NCBI GenBank assembly: GCA_900552425.1
Contig: URZR01000020.1
Coordinates: 1-16,443, forward strand
DNA: 16,443 bases
DNA from: an uncultured Collinsella sp.
GTDB taxonomy: Bacteria; Actinomycetota; Coriobacteriia; Coriobacteriales; Coriobacteriaceae
Reading direction: 5' to 3'
The notes beneath the pieces are model-generated. The model saw only the letters and a list, made by a program, of their open reading frames with translations, was not told the origin of the DNA and ran no database searches. This document shows, in pieces, positions 1-6,873 of the stretch. Position 1 is the first letter of the stretch. Every line of letters begins with the position of its first letter. The translations under genes and the position numbers were made by a program.

Positions 1-2
1 AT

Positions 3-34
3 ATTGCCCGGCGCCGTTAGGAGCGCCGGTCAAT
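3..34 (+). terminator. GC-rich hairpin at left edge, possible terminator of an upstream gene
   Basis: Bases 3-14 pair with 23-34 (12-bp stem with one mismatch, 8-nt loop, GC-rich core). No T-run follows, so intrinsic termination is doubtful; it could be an mRNA-end stabilising hairpin of a gene lying left of the window. Confidence 0.3.
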
Positions 35-88
35 ACGGGGCCCGCTCCATTTGTCAATTCCTTCAAGCGAATGTGTCGGGAATGTTTC

Positions 89-127
89 AATGCATGAATA
101 TGCAAGCCATTTACGTATTCATGCATC
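89..127 (+). promoter_or_regulatory. Tandem ARG-box-like operator upstream of argC
   Basis: Two dyads lie side by side: TGCAT-gaat-ATGCA (91-104, perfect 5-bp arms) and TACGT-attc-ATGCA (112-125, three of five arm positions matching). Their centres are 21 bp apart, the spacing of two 18-bp ARG boxes separated by 3 bp, as bound by the ArgR hexamer in many bacteria. The pair also forms a perfect 11-bp inverted repeat (90-100 with 116-126). It sits about 85-120 bp before argC, where a repressor of the arg genes would act. No argR gene lies in the window, so the regulator would act in trans. The dyads are seen; ArgR binding is inferred from position and geometry. Confidence 0.6.
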
Positions 128-211
128 TTTTGGTGCTAAAGTTTCAACCCACTTCATAACGACCACTGCGAAATGCGCATCGGTGCATAAATCGCAGACA
201 AGGAGTCTGAT

Positions 212-1282
212 ATGTCTTTGAAGGTTGGAATCGTCGGCGCGGCTGGATATGCCGGAGCCGAGCTCATTCGCCTCGTGCTCGGTCATCCCGAGTTTGAACT
301 TGTTGCCATTACGTCCAACGCCGATGCCGGCCAGCCGCTGTCTGCGGTGTATCCGAGCTTTGCTGGCGTGAGCGACCTGGTCTTCACGACGCATGACGCC
401 CCCGAGCTTAAGAGCTGCGATGCGGTTTTTCTTGCCGTGCCGCACACGGCTGCCATGGCACAGGTGCCCGCGCTGCTTGCATCGGGCGTCTCCTGCTTTG
501 ATCTTTCGGCCGATTACCGTCTGAGCGACGCGTCTGTCTTTGAGACATGGTATTCCGCCGAGCATACGAGCCCCGAGCTGCTCAAGACCCGTGCCTTCGG
601 TCTGCCCGAGCTGTTCTGCCAGGACTTGGAGACCGCCGCATCCGACCATGCCGACGGCAAGCCCGTGCTGGTCGCCTGCGCCGGTTGCTATCCCACCGCA
701 ACGAGCCTTGCTGCCGCTCCCGCCGTGCGCGCGGGCTGGGTGGCCGAGAACGGCCCCGTGATCGTCGATGCCATCAGCGGCGTAACGGGCGCCGGTAAGT
801 CCTGCAACGCCCGTACCCATTTTTGCAGCGCGGATGAGAATCTCGAGGCCTATGGCGTAGGCAAACATCGCCACACGCCCGAAATCGAGCAGATCCTGGG
901 TCTGGCTGATCGCATTGTCTTTACCCCGCACCTGGCACCGCTCAAGCGCGGTTTGCTTTCCACGGTGGCGATGCCACTCGCGCCGCAGGCTCTCGACACG
1001 CTGACTCTTGAGGATGTCGTCGACCATTACAGGCAGTTCTACGCTGGTCGCACTTTCGTGCGCGTACTCGACGCCGGCCAGCAGCCCAAGACGGCTTCGG
1101 TTGTCGGCACCAACGCCGCCCAGATTGGCCTCGCGCTCAACAAGCGCGCGGGCGTGCTGGTGGCGACGGGCGCCATCGACAATCTGTGCAAGGGCGCTGC
1201 GGGCCAAGCGGTCCAGTGCGCCAATATCGTCTTTGGCTTTGACGAGCGACGAGGCTTGCCCACAGTGGCGTGCCCGGTGTAG
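212..1282 (+). CDS. argC: N-acetyl-gamma-glutamyl-phosphate reductase
   Basis: This 356-residue cytoplasmic protein reduces N-acetylglutamyl phosphate to N-acetylglutamate semialdehyde with NADPH, the third step of ornithine synthesis. The N-terminal NADP-binding loop GAAGYAGAEL is at residues 9-18, the catalytic cysteine is Cys159 in GCYPT, SGVTGAGKS follows at 189-197, and the HRHTPE motif with the conserved His219 and His221 is present. Length matches the family (about 340-350). The ATG is preceded by AAGGAG at 200-205, which fixes the start. It is the first gene of an argCJBD cluster; a 134-bp gap separates it from argJ, longer than the other gaps, so argJ could also have its own promoter. 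An ARG-box-like operator lies upstream. Confidence 0.97.
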   Translation: MSLKVGIVGAAGYAGAELIRLVLGHPEFELVAITSNADAGQPLSAVYPSFAGVSDLVFTTHDAPELKSCDAVFLAVPHTAAMAQVPALLASGVSCFDLSADYRLSDASVFETWYSAEHTSPELLKTRAFGLPELFCQDLETAASDHADGKPVLVACAGCYPTATSLAAAPAVRAGWVAENGPVIVDAISGVTGAGKSCNARTHFCSADENLEAYGVGKHRHTPEIEQILGLADRIVFTPHLAPLKRGLLSTVAMPLAPQALDTLTLEDVVDHYRQFYAGRTFVRVLDAGQQPKTASVVGTNAAQIGLALNKRAGVLVATGAIDNLCKGAAGQAVQCANIVFGFDERRGLPTVACPV

Positions 1283-1416
1283 CACATTCGATTGTTAACG
1301 ATTTGGTAGTCGGGCATCGAGCGGGACGCCACTCTTAAGCTGGTCTCATGATCACGACTGGCATGGCGCACCAACCGATGTCCGTTTTTTGTTTGACATA
1401 AGGAGTCATAAAGACG

Positions 1417-2685
1417 ATGAATACCGAGCTGTTTGATATCAAGATTCGCGCCGTCGAGGGCGGCGTTACGGCTGCGGCTGGTTTTAAGGCTGCGGGCATC
1501 CATGCTGGGTTCCGCAAGATCCCCGAGCGCCTGGATTACGCGCTCGTCGTGCCCGATAAACCCTGTCCCGGTGCCGGCGTGTTTACCACCAATCGCTTTT
1601 GCGCGGCGCCCGTGCAGGTGAGCCGTGCCAACCTGGGCGGTGCCGACAAGGGCTACGGAATCATCGCCGGCGTTTCGGTCAACTCTGGCAATGCCAACGC
1701 CGCCACGGGTGAGACGGGTCTTGCCTGCGCGCACGAGACGTGCAGCATCGCATCGCAGGTCATCGGCTGCGAGCCCCAGCAGATTCTGGTTGCCTCCACG
1801 GGTGTGATTGGCCAGATTCTGCCGATCGACACGTTTGAGACTGCCATTCCTGCTGCCTACGAGGCACTTTCCGCCCACGGTGGCGCCGATGCCGCTCGCG
1901 CCATCATGACGACCGACACGCACTCCAAGGAGTACGCCGTGTCCTACGTCAGCGAGGCTGTGGGTCATGCGGGTAATGTCTATACGGTAGGCGGCATGTG
2001 CAAGGGCTCGGGCATGATCATGCCCAACATGGCCACCATGATCGCAGTTATCACCACCGATGCCCCCGTCGAGCCGGCGGCACTTCATGCCCTGCTGCTC
2101 TCGACCGTCAAGCAGACCTTTAACAAGGTAACGGTCGATTCCGACACCTCGACTAACGACACCTGCATCATGCTTGCCTCCGGCGCCGCTGCCACAGATG
2201 CCGAGCCTATCGTCGAGGGCTCCGATGCCTTTGACGAGTTGGCATTTGCCGTGCACGAGGTGTGCGAGAGCCTGGCGCGCAATATCGCCGCCGATGGTGA
2301 GGGCGCATCCAAGCTTGTTACGGTCAACGTTACCGGCGCCGTGAACGACGAGGAGGCCGATCTCGCCGCCCGCGCCGTTGCCAACTCGCCGCTCGTTAAG
2401 ACTTGCATCGCCGGCCACGACTGCAATTGGGGCCGCGTTGCCATGGCGCTCGGCAAGTGCGGCGTGAAGTTTAATCAGGAAGACGTTTCCATCGACATGA
2501 TGGGCATGCCTGTCTGTCGCGACGGTCTGACTGTTCCCTTTGACGAGGACGAGGCTCTACGACGTTTCGAGGCGCCCGAGATCGTGATCTCGGCCGACCT
2601 GGGCGCAGGCGACGCGGCAACGACCGTGTGGACCTGCGACCTCACGCATGAGTACATCTCCATCAACGGCGATTACCGTTCCTAG
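1417..2685 (+). CDS. argJ: Glutamate N-acetyltransferase / ornithine acetyltransferase (ArgJ)
   Basis: This 422-residue enzyme moves the acetyl group from N-acetylornithine to glutamate, so ornithine release and N-acetylglutamate formation are coupled (cyclic pathway); some members also use acetyl-CoA. The self-cleavage motif KGSGMIMPNMATM is at about 196-208, so the chain should split between Ala206 and the nucleophile Thr207 into alpha and beta subunits. The oxyanion-hole pair Thr128-Gly129 in STGVIG and the C-terminal end YISINGDYRS are typical. The start ATG has AAGGAG at 1400-1405, 11 bases upstream, a slightly long spacing. Whether it is mono- or bifunctional cannot be read from the sequence; no argA or argE is in the window. 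Confidence 0.97.
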   Translation: MNTELFDIKIRAVEGGVTAAAGFKAAGIHAGFRKIPERLDYALVVPDKPCPGAGVFTTNRFCAAPVQVSRANLGGADKGYGIIAGVSVNSGNANAATGETGLACAHETCSIASQVIGCEPQQILVASTGVIGQILPIDTFETAIPAAYEALSAHGGADAARAIMTTDTHSKEYAVSYVSEAVGHAGNVYTVGGMCKGSGMIMPNMATMIAVITTDAPVEPAALHALLLSTVKQTFNKVTVDSDTSTNDTCIMLASGAAATDAEPIVEGSDAFDELAFAVHEVCESLARNIAADGEGASKLVTVNVTGAVNDEEADLAARAVANSPLVKTCIAGHDCNWGRVAMALGKCGVKFNQEDVSIDMMGMPVCRDGLTVPFDEDEALRRFEAPEIVISADLGAGDAATTVWTCDLTHEYISINGDYRS

Positions 2686-2766
2686 ATTCCAGGCACGCTG
2701 CGCATCTTGCCGCGATTGCGGACAGCGGAGCACGGCGCGATAACGATACGAAAGACGAGGCAGATT

Positions 2767-3747
2767 ATGAAATTCGCACGCGATTGTCGCTCGAGCGAGT
2801 CCAACGAAGCAACCGCGCAGTTGCTGTTCGAGGCACTGCCGTGGATTAAGAACCTGACCGGCAAGACGGTTGTTATCAAATATGGCGGAGCCGCCATGGT
2901 TGATGAGCAGCTGCGCCGCGACGTGATGAGCGACATCGTTTTGCTCAAGATCATCGGCATGCGCCCCGTCATCGTGCATGGCGGCGGCAAGGCCATCAAC
3001 GAGGCGCTGAGCCATTACGATATTCCCGTCGAATTTAAGAATGGCCAGCGCGTGACCACGCCGGATACGATGGATATCGTGCGCGAGGTGCTGGGCGGCA
3101 AGGTTAACCAGGAGCTGGTCGCTGCCATCAACCAGCACGGCAACCTGGCCGTGGGCGTGTCGGGTAGCGATGCCGGCACGCTCATCGCCGAGCCGCTCGA
3201 CCCCGAGCTCGGTCGCGTGGGCAAGGTCACGCACGTCAACACCGACTATATCGAGCGCTTGCTCGATAGCGAGTATATTCCCGTCATCGCTACCGTCGCG
3301 GCGGGGGAGGACGGCGGTTTCTTCAACATCAACGCCGACACCGCCGCCGGTGCCGTTGCCGCGGCGCTCCACGCGCATAAGGCGATCTTTTTGACCGATG
3401 TCGATGGCCTGTACAAGGACTTTAGCGACAAAGACTCACTCATCTCCAACCTAACGCTCGACGAGGTTAACGAAATGCTCTACGGCGGCGAGGTCGATAA
3501 GGGCATGATTCCCAAGCTGCGTGCGGCCGTCGATGCGCTTGCCGGCGGCGTATTTCGCGCTCACATCATCAACGGCACCACGCCGCATTCGCTGCTGCTG
3601 GAGCTGCTGACCGATGCCGGCGTCGGCACCGTGATCCATTCCACCGAGACGGCTTACGAGTTCGATACGCATCCGCATCCGCTTTCGACGTTTGCTGCGC
3701 GTCTGACCGAGAACCTCGACGAGGTTGAGAAGCTTCAGACAGTCTAA
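2767..3747 (+). CDS. argB: Acetylglutamate kinase, probably arginine-sensitive type
   Basis: This amino acid kinase phosphorylates N-acetylglutamate with ATP, usually the arginine-controlled step. I place the start at ATG 2767 (326 residues) because GAGG lies 6 bases upstream; the reading frame stays open back to a TTG at 2707 without a good ribosome site or family-like residues. Visible motifs: IKYGGAAM around Lys38, HGGGK at 71-75, NINADTAAG around 188-196, LTDVDGLYKD and MIPK ending at Lys250. The N-terminal helix (SNEATAQLLFEALPWIKN) and GVGTVI at 285-290 are features of arginine-inhibited hexameric kinases in this family. The chain runs about 36 residues past that point (His/Pro then acidic), longer than most homologues of 290-300 residues. 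It lies 81 bp after argJ and 69 bp before argD. Confidence 0.95.
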   Translation: MKFARDCRSSESNEATAQLLFEALPWIKNLTGKTVVIKYGGAAMVDEQLRRDVMSDIVLLKIIGMRPVIVHGGGKAINEALSHYDIPVEFKNGQRVTTPDTMDIVREVLGGKVNQELVAAINQHGNLAVGVSGSDAGTLIAEPLDPELGRVGKVTHVNTDYIERLLDSEYIPVIATVAAGEDGGFFNINADTAAGAVAAALHAHKAIFLTDVDGLYKDFSDKDSLISNLTLDEVNEMLYGGEVDKGMIPKLRAAVDALAGGVFRAHIINGTTPHSLLLELLTDAGVGTVIHSTETAYEFDTHPHPLSTFAARLTENLDEVEKLQTV

Positions 3748-3816
3748 CTGACCCGCAGCCGCCCCATTTCTGCACCCATAGGCCTGCGCCGTCCGGCGCT
3801 CAACGAAAGGCATTCC

Positions 3817-5100
3817 ATGTCACTTGCAGCTCAGCAATCGCTTGAATCCAATTACGTTATGCATACCTTTGGCCGCTCTCCGGTCGAGTTTGTCGAGGGT
3901 CACGGCATGAAGCTCACCGGCGACGATGGTCGTGAGTACCTCGACTTTCTTGCCGGCATCGGCGTGTGCAGCCTAGGTCATGGTGACCCGGCCGTGCTCT
4001 CGGCGCTCGAGGCACAGACCAAAAAGCTCATGCATGTCTCCAATTACTTCTACATTGAGCAGCGCGGACAGGTCGCGGCGCTGCTGTCCAAGCTTGCCAA
4101 CGACGACTTAGATGGTGCACGCGTGCTTGCCGATGCCATTGCCGCCGGCGATGAGACCACGGCAGCTGCTCTTGGTGCCCCGGCTGCGGATGAGCAGGTT
4201 TGGGAGACCTTCTTTGCCAACTCCGGCGCCGAGGCCAATGAGGGCTCGATGAAGCTTGCGCGCCTGTACGCCAAGCGTGCCGGTAACGGCGGCAACACTA
4301 TCGTGTGCATGCGCGGCGGCTTCCACGGCCGTACGCTCGAGACCATTGCCGCCACCATGCAGGATTGGCTGCAGGATAGTTTCCGCCCGCTGCCGGGTGG
4401 CTTTGTGGCCTGTACGCCCAACGATATCGATGAACTGCGTGCGATCTTTAAGCAGCTGGGGAGCGAAATATGTGCCGTGATGCTCGAGCCGATCCAGGGT
4501 GAGAGTGGCGTGCACCCCATGACCGAGGAGTTTATGGCGGCAGCGCGCGACCTGGCACACGAAGTGGGCGCCGTGCTTATAGCCGACGAGGTCCAGTGCG
4601 GCATCTTCCGCTCCGGCAAGCCGTTTGCATTCCAAACCTATGGCGTGGAACCCGACATCATGAGCCTTGCCAAGGGCATTGCCGATGGCGTGCCCATGGG
4701 TGCCGTCGTAGCAAAGAAGGAGATTGCCGACGTGTTTAAGCCGGGCGACCACGGCTCGACCTTTGGCGGTAGCTGCTTGGCTGTCGCGGCGTGCGCCGCG
4801 ACGCTCTCCGCGCTCGTGCGCGGCGATTATGCCGACCATGCTGCCAAGGTAGGCGCCTATATGGAGGCAAAGCTCGCCAAGCTGCCGAACGTGACCGAGG
4901 TGCGTGGCCGCGGCTTGATGCTCGGCTGTGATTTGGATGATGCCGCGGGCGACGCGCATGATATTGTTGCCCGCGCGCTGGCCGCCGGTGCCGTGATTAA
5001 CGCTACGGGTGCCCATACGCTGCGTTTCCTGCCGCCGCTCGTCTGCGAGGAATCCGACGTGGACAGTCTGATCGAGATTCTGTCGGGTGTCTTGGGCTAA
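3817..5100 (+). CDS. argD: Acetylornithine aminotransferase
   Basis: This 427-residue PLP enzyme (class III aminotransferase) converts N-acetylglutamate semialdehyde plus glutamate into N-acetylornithine. The cofactor loop FANSGAEANE is at 133-142, GGFHGRT with Arg172 (substrate carboxylate in the family) at 167-173, IADEVQ with Asp257 (PLP nitrogen) at 255-260, and the Schiff-base lysine is Lys286 in LAKG. About 33 extra residues, Ala/Asp-rich, lie at 97-129 just before the cofactor loop; ordinary ArgD proteins (about 380-400 residues) go almost directly from the helix to this loop. Start ATG has AAAGG at 3806-3810. A 5-bp GC hairpin (3786-3799) sits just before that site. The gene closes the arg cluster and is followed by a terminator-like hairpin. 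Confidence 0.95.
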   Translation: MSLAAQQSLESNYVMHTFGRSPVEFVEGHGMKLTGDDGREYLDFLAGIGVCSLGHGDPAVLSALEAQTKKLMHVSNYFYIEQRGQVAALLSKLANDDLDGARVLADAIAAGDETTAAALGAPAADEQVWETFFANSGAEANEGSMKLARLYAKRAGNGGNTIVCMRGGFHGRTLETIAATMQDWLQDSFRPLPGGFVACTPNDIDELRAIFKQLGSEICAVMLEPIQGESGVHPMTEEFMAAARDLAHEVGAVLIADEVQCGIFRSGKPFAFQTYGVEPDIMSLAKGIADGVPMGAVVAKKEIADVFKPGDHGSTFGGSCLAVAACAATLSALVRGDYADHAAKVGAYMEAKLAKLPNVTEVRGRGLMLGCDLDDAAGDAHDIVARALAAGAVINATGAHTLRFLPPLVCEESDVDSLIEILSGVLG

Positions 5101-5122
5101 CGCGGCGCAATAACTCAATTTG

Positions 5123-5185
5123 AACCGGGTTCCGGACTGTGGACGTGCCATATGCGGCACGATTCAGCGGTCTGGAGCCCGTTTT
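5123..5185 (+). terminator. Long hairpin after argD, probable terminator of the arg cluster
   Basis: Bases 5126-5137 pair with 5170-5181 in an unbroken 12-bp stem that needs two G-U pairs, and A5123/A5124 pair with the following T's. An inner hairpin GTGCC/GGCAC is at 5145-5160. The 3' arm runs straight into GTTTTG. The two G-U pairs favour formation in plus-strand RNA. The T-run is short and partly in the stem, so termination efficiency is uncertain. Confidence 0.5.
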
Positions 5186-5230
5186 GCCTTAGATTTGCTA
5201 AGGCGGGGAGACCTGCTGGTCAAAAAACAT

Positions 5231-5420
5231 CAAATATGAGTACTGTTACCAGCTGAATCTCATATGAAACCGACTATCTAGGATTAGTTAGACCACACAT
5301 GTTCAGTTATGTTAATGGGGAAACAGCTAGCAAAGGCTTCAAATCGCTGATTCAGGGCTAGATTTACCCAGCGAAACCCAAAAATCGCTGCTACAAAATT
5401 AGTAACAGTACTCATTTTTG
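5231..5420. repeat. 190-bp AT-richer segment bounded by 19-bp inverted repeats
   Basis: Left arm 5231-5249 and right arm 5402-5420 are inverted copies matching at 18 of 19 positions (core ATGAGTACTGTTAC, 14 bp exact). The 152 bp between them are visibly poorer in G+C than the neighbouring genes. This is the shape of a small non-autonomous element (MITE-like), but I see no convincing flanking target duplication. The right arm, read on the minus strand, opens a 43-codon reading frame (5415 down to 5284, starting MSTVT); the left arm gives only six codons before a stop. I do not claim either as a gene. Confidence 0.45.
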
Positions 5421-5482
5421 CCATTTTCTGGCCACGGCCTTTGTGACAGTCGTGCTGGCGGGTTCGAATCCCATGAAATGGG
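5421..5482 (+). other. tRNA-like fragment with T-arm motif and closing stem
   Basis: CCATTTT (5421-5427) can pair with GAAATGG (5475-5481), one G-U pair included, as a 7-bp acceptor-like stem. Inside its 3' end lies GCGGG-TTCGAAT-CCCAT (5458-5474), which reads as a T-arm with the canonical TTCGAAT loop but only three Watson-Crick pairs plus one G-U. The total of about 62 nt is too short for a normal tRNA and no proper D-arm or anticodon arm fits, and no clean CCA end follows. Best view: a decayed tRNA or an attachment-site copy of a tRNA 3' end. It may have no function. Confidence 0.3.
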
Positions 5483-5484
5483 CC

Positions 5485-5518
5485 CAAAAAAGAAAGGCCC
5501 CCATAGCTGGGAGCCTAT
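5485..5518 (-). terminator. Minus-strand intrinsic terminator
   Basis: On the minus strand AGGCTCCC pairs with GGGGGCCT across a 6-nt loop (one internal mismatch), followed by TTTCTTTTTT (plus-strand bases 5486-5495). It is the second terminator met by transcripts leaving tRNA-Gln, or it ends an unseen minus-strand RNA from 5519-5670. Confidence 0.6.
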
Positions 5519-5528
5519 CAAATCAGTG

Positions 5529-5669
5529 GTGGGCGATGAGGGATGTCGCGTGCGGCTGACGCCGCCCGCTCTCGCTTCGTCGCTCCGCTTCTCGCGTGCT
5601 GCGCTGGAAAACGCTTCGCGTTTCCTCAGCTCCGCACCCTTGCGGGTTCGAATTCCTCCGCTTGCCCAC
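5529..5669 (+). other. Candidate structured RNA element of about 141 nt
   Basis: The ends pair as a two-part basal stem: 5529-5536 with 5662-5669 (8 bp) and 5538-5544 with 5652-5658 (7 bp), separated by a 1x3 internal loop. Inside are hairpins GCGGC/GCCGC (5552-5565), a longer one around GGAAAACGC/GCGTTTCC (5603-5630) and CCGCA/TGCGG (5632-5645). Two basal pairs are G-U in the plus-strand RNA and would be C-A in the minus strand, so plus is favoured. A T-arm-like string GCGGGTTCGAAT sits at 5642-5653, and a hairpin terminator follows at 5675. The middle (5565-5600) is a run of short GCGA/GAAGCG-like quasi-repeats. High G+C makes chance pairing likely, so this is a candidate only. Confidence 0.3.
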
Positions 5670-5714
5670 AAGAAAGCGCCCTGGGCCGTTATGGGCTTAG
5701 GGCGCTCAGTTTTA
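5670..5714 (-). terminator. Hairpin terminator after tRNA-Gln, possibly bidirectional
   Basis: AGCGCCCT (5675-5682) pairs with AGGGCGCT (5699-5706), with further GCC/GGC pairing inside. Minus-strand RNA coming from tRNA-Gln meets the stem and then TTTCTT; plus-strand RNA from 5529-5669 meets the same stem and then CAGTTTTAAT. It starts 10 bp after the tRNA CCA end, as expected for a tRNA transcription unit. Confidence 0.75.
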
Positions 5715-5715
5715 A

Positions 5716-5790
5716 TGGCTGGGACGGAGGGATTCGAACCCCCAACAGCCGGCACCAAAAACCGGAGTTCTACCGTTGAACTACGTCCCA
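5716..5790 (-). tRNA. tRNA-Gln (anticodon UUG)
   Basis: The minus strand folds as a full cloverleaf of 75 nt including an encoded CCA. Acceptor TGGGACG (5790-5784) pairs with CGTCCCA (5726-5720); the D-arm is GTTC/GAAC; the anticodon stem is CCGGT/GCCGG with loop TTTTGGT, giving anticodon TTG at 5758-5756; the T-arm is GGGGG-TTCGAAT-CCCTC; the discriminator is G. UUG reads the glutamine codon CAA (and CAG by wobble). Only 38 bp separate it from the stop codon of the upstream minus-strand gene, so it may be co-transcribed or use a promoter within that gap (TAAACT at about 5822-5827 is a weak -10 candidate). Confidence 0.96.
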
Positions 5791-5828
5791 ATGTGTGGTG
5801 TTGCCCAAAAGCAACTCGTCTAGTTTAC

Positions 5829-6734
5829 CTAATCTGCGAGGGCATCGCAAACGCCATCGAGTAGGCGTACGGCGAGCGTCTGCGCGTCGCTGGCCGTGAA
5901 GGTGCCGTTGTAGCGCGTCATGCCCGTGAGCTCAATGCGAATGCGAGCCGGCTTCTGCTGCACGGCGACATTGGCGGGGCGGATGCGCTGGGCCAGGTTG
6001 TGGCACTCGGCGAGGGCAATCGTGGCGCGTGGCGCGGCGTCGGCGGGCAGCTCGTCGCTTGCGATCTCGAGCACCAGGTCAACGTCGGTTGGGACCTCGG
6101 AGTCGCAGAGCATCATGCCGCTGTTGTCGGTCGTTGCCGTGGCGATGTTCCACATGCGCGAAGCAACGCTGCGTGCGATGGGGTCCTCACCGATAACGGC
6201 GATCTGGAAGCGCTCGAGCACGTTGGCGGCGCGAGCAAAACCGATGCGGGACTCGGCTTCGGTGACCGAGGGCTTGCCCTCCCACACATGGTGCAGGCGG
6301 TTGATGTAGGCGTAGGTGTCCTGGAAGGCCATGCCGTCGGCAAACAGGCCGACATTTTCCTGGAACTGCTGCAGGGCGGCCTCGGTATGCGGACCAAAGT
6401 AGCCGTCGTCTTCGCCACAGGCAAAGCCCAAAACGTTGAGAGCGCGCTGCAGGGCCTGCACATCGGCGCCATGGAAATTGGGCATGCGAAGATACAGGGT
6501 GCGGTCGCCCAGCTTATACGAGGCGTCGACCAGGGCGCTCCAACAGGGGATATCGACGGCATGACCGGCAGCAAGGCCGCTGTCGAGCCTGAAGGTGCTG
6601 ACGGCCTGCTCGGTGGTGGTGCCAAAGCGCTTGTCGACAACCTCGGCGTCATCGATTGTATAGCCGAGCTGCAGAAGGCGGGACTGGACGTCCTCGACGG
6701 CTGCTCCCTGCATGCCTGTGGTAATAGGTTCCAT
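5829..6734 (-). CDS. Protein with two peptidoglycan-binding domains and an unrecognised C-terminal domain
   Basis: This 301-residue protein has two PGBD-type (Pfam PF01471-like) repeats: residues about 8-70 (GMQGAAVEDVQSRLLQLGY then FGTTTEQAVSTF) and about 85-150 (HGADVQALQRALNVLGF then GYFGPHTEAALQQFQ). Both keep the G-x-V-x-x-L-Q-x-x-L-x-x-L-G pattern and the later FG-x-x-T-x-x-A-V/L-x-x-F pattern. Residues about 165-301 form an alpha/beta-looking region I do not recognise; it lacks the zinc ligands of Amidase_3. There is no signal peptide and no membrane segment, so it looks cytoplasmic. A layout of this kind, paired PGBDs without a leader, recalls CwlM of mycobacteria, a cytoplasmic regulator of peptidoglycan precursor synthesis, but that is analogy only. 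Start ATG is preceded by AAAGGGG with good spacing. A promoter candidate lies 69-98 bp upstream. Confidence 0.8.
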   Translation of the reverse strand: MEPITTGMQGAAVEDVQSRLLQLGYTIDDAEVVDKRFGTTTEQAVSTFRLDSGLAAGHAVDIPCWSALVDASYKLGDRTLYLRMPNFHGADVQALQRALNVLGFACGEDDGYFGPHTEAALQQFQENVGLFADGMAFQDTYAYINRLHHVWEGKPSVTEAESRIGFARAANVLERFQIAVIGEDPIARSVASRMWNIATATTDNSGMMLCDSEVPTDVDLVLEIASDELPADAAPRATIALAECHNLAQRIRPANVAVQQKPARIRIELTGMTRYNGTFTASDAQTLAVRLLDGVCDALAD

Positions 6735-6802
6735 GAACGAACCCCTTTCGGCGTACCATTCGTACTATTTTGAGCGTGTGTCGGATAGACAACGCGAGAC
6801 AA

Positions 6803-6832
6803 TTTATAAACATGCACTCAATAGTGTAGCAA
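6803..6832 (-). promoter_or_regulatory. Promoter candidate for the PGBD protein gene
   Basis: On the minus strand TTGCTA (6832-6827) and TATAAA (6808-6803) are 18 bp apart, four and five matches to the sigma-70 type -35 and -10. They lie in the 139-bp gap after the polyprenyl synthase gene, suggesting the PGBD gene is transcribed separately from it. Confidence 0.4.
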
Positions 6833-6873
6833 CTTGTACCCAAACTCGCTGCCCACAGGTTTTATGACCCCCG

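Noticed and set aside
119..1285. 388-codon minus-strand open frame opposite argC
   Set aside because: It lies fully antisense to argC, has low-complexity Arg/Gly/His composition and no recognisable domain; typical shadow of a GC-rich gene.
1039..2418. 459-codon minus-strand open frame across argC and argJ
   Set aside because: Antisense to two well-supported genes and to the gap between them; composition is that of a shadow frame.
2707..2766. Upstream TTG start for argB
   Set aside because: No good ribosome site and the extra 20 residues do not resemble the family; ATG 2767 has GAGG at proper spacing.
4108..5160. 350-codon minus-strand open frame opposite argD
   Set aside because: Antisense to argD, no domain or ribosome site support.
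5186..5204. GCCTTAG/CTAAGGC hairpin as the arg terminator
   Set aside because: A perfect 7-bp stem, but no T-run follows it on either strand; the larger hairpin at 5123-5185 is the better candidate.
5284..5415. 43-codon minus-strand frame beginning MSTVT inside the inverted-repeat segment
   Set aside because: No clear ribosome site and no recognised family; the start coincides with the repeat arm. Kept only as an oddity of the repeat.
5399..5864. Open frames of 130 and 148 codons on both strands over the tRNA region
   Set aside because: They read through tRNA-Gln and the T-arm-like strings, giving the familiar false peptides of translated tRNA genes.
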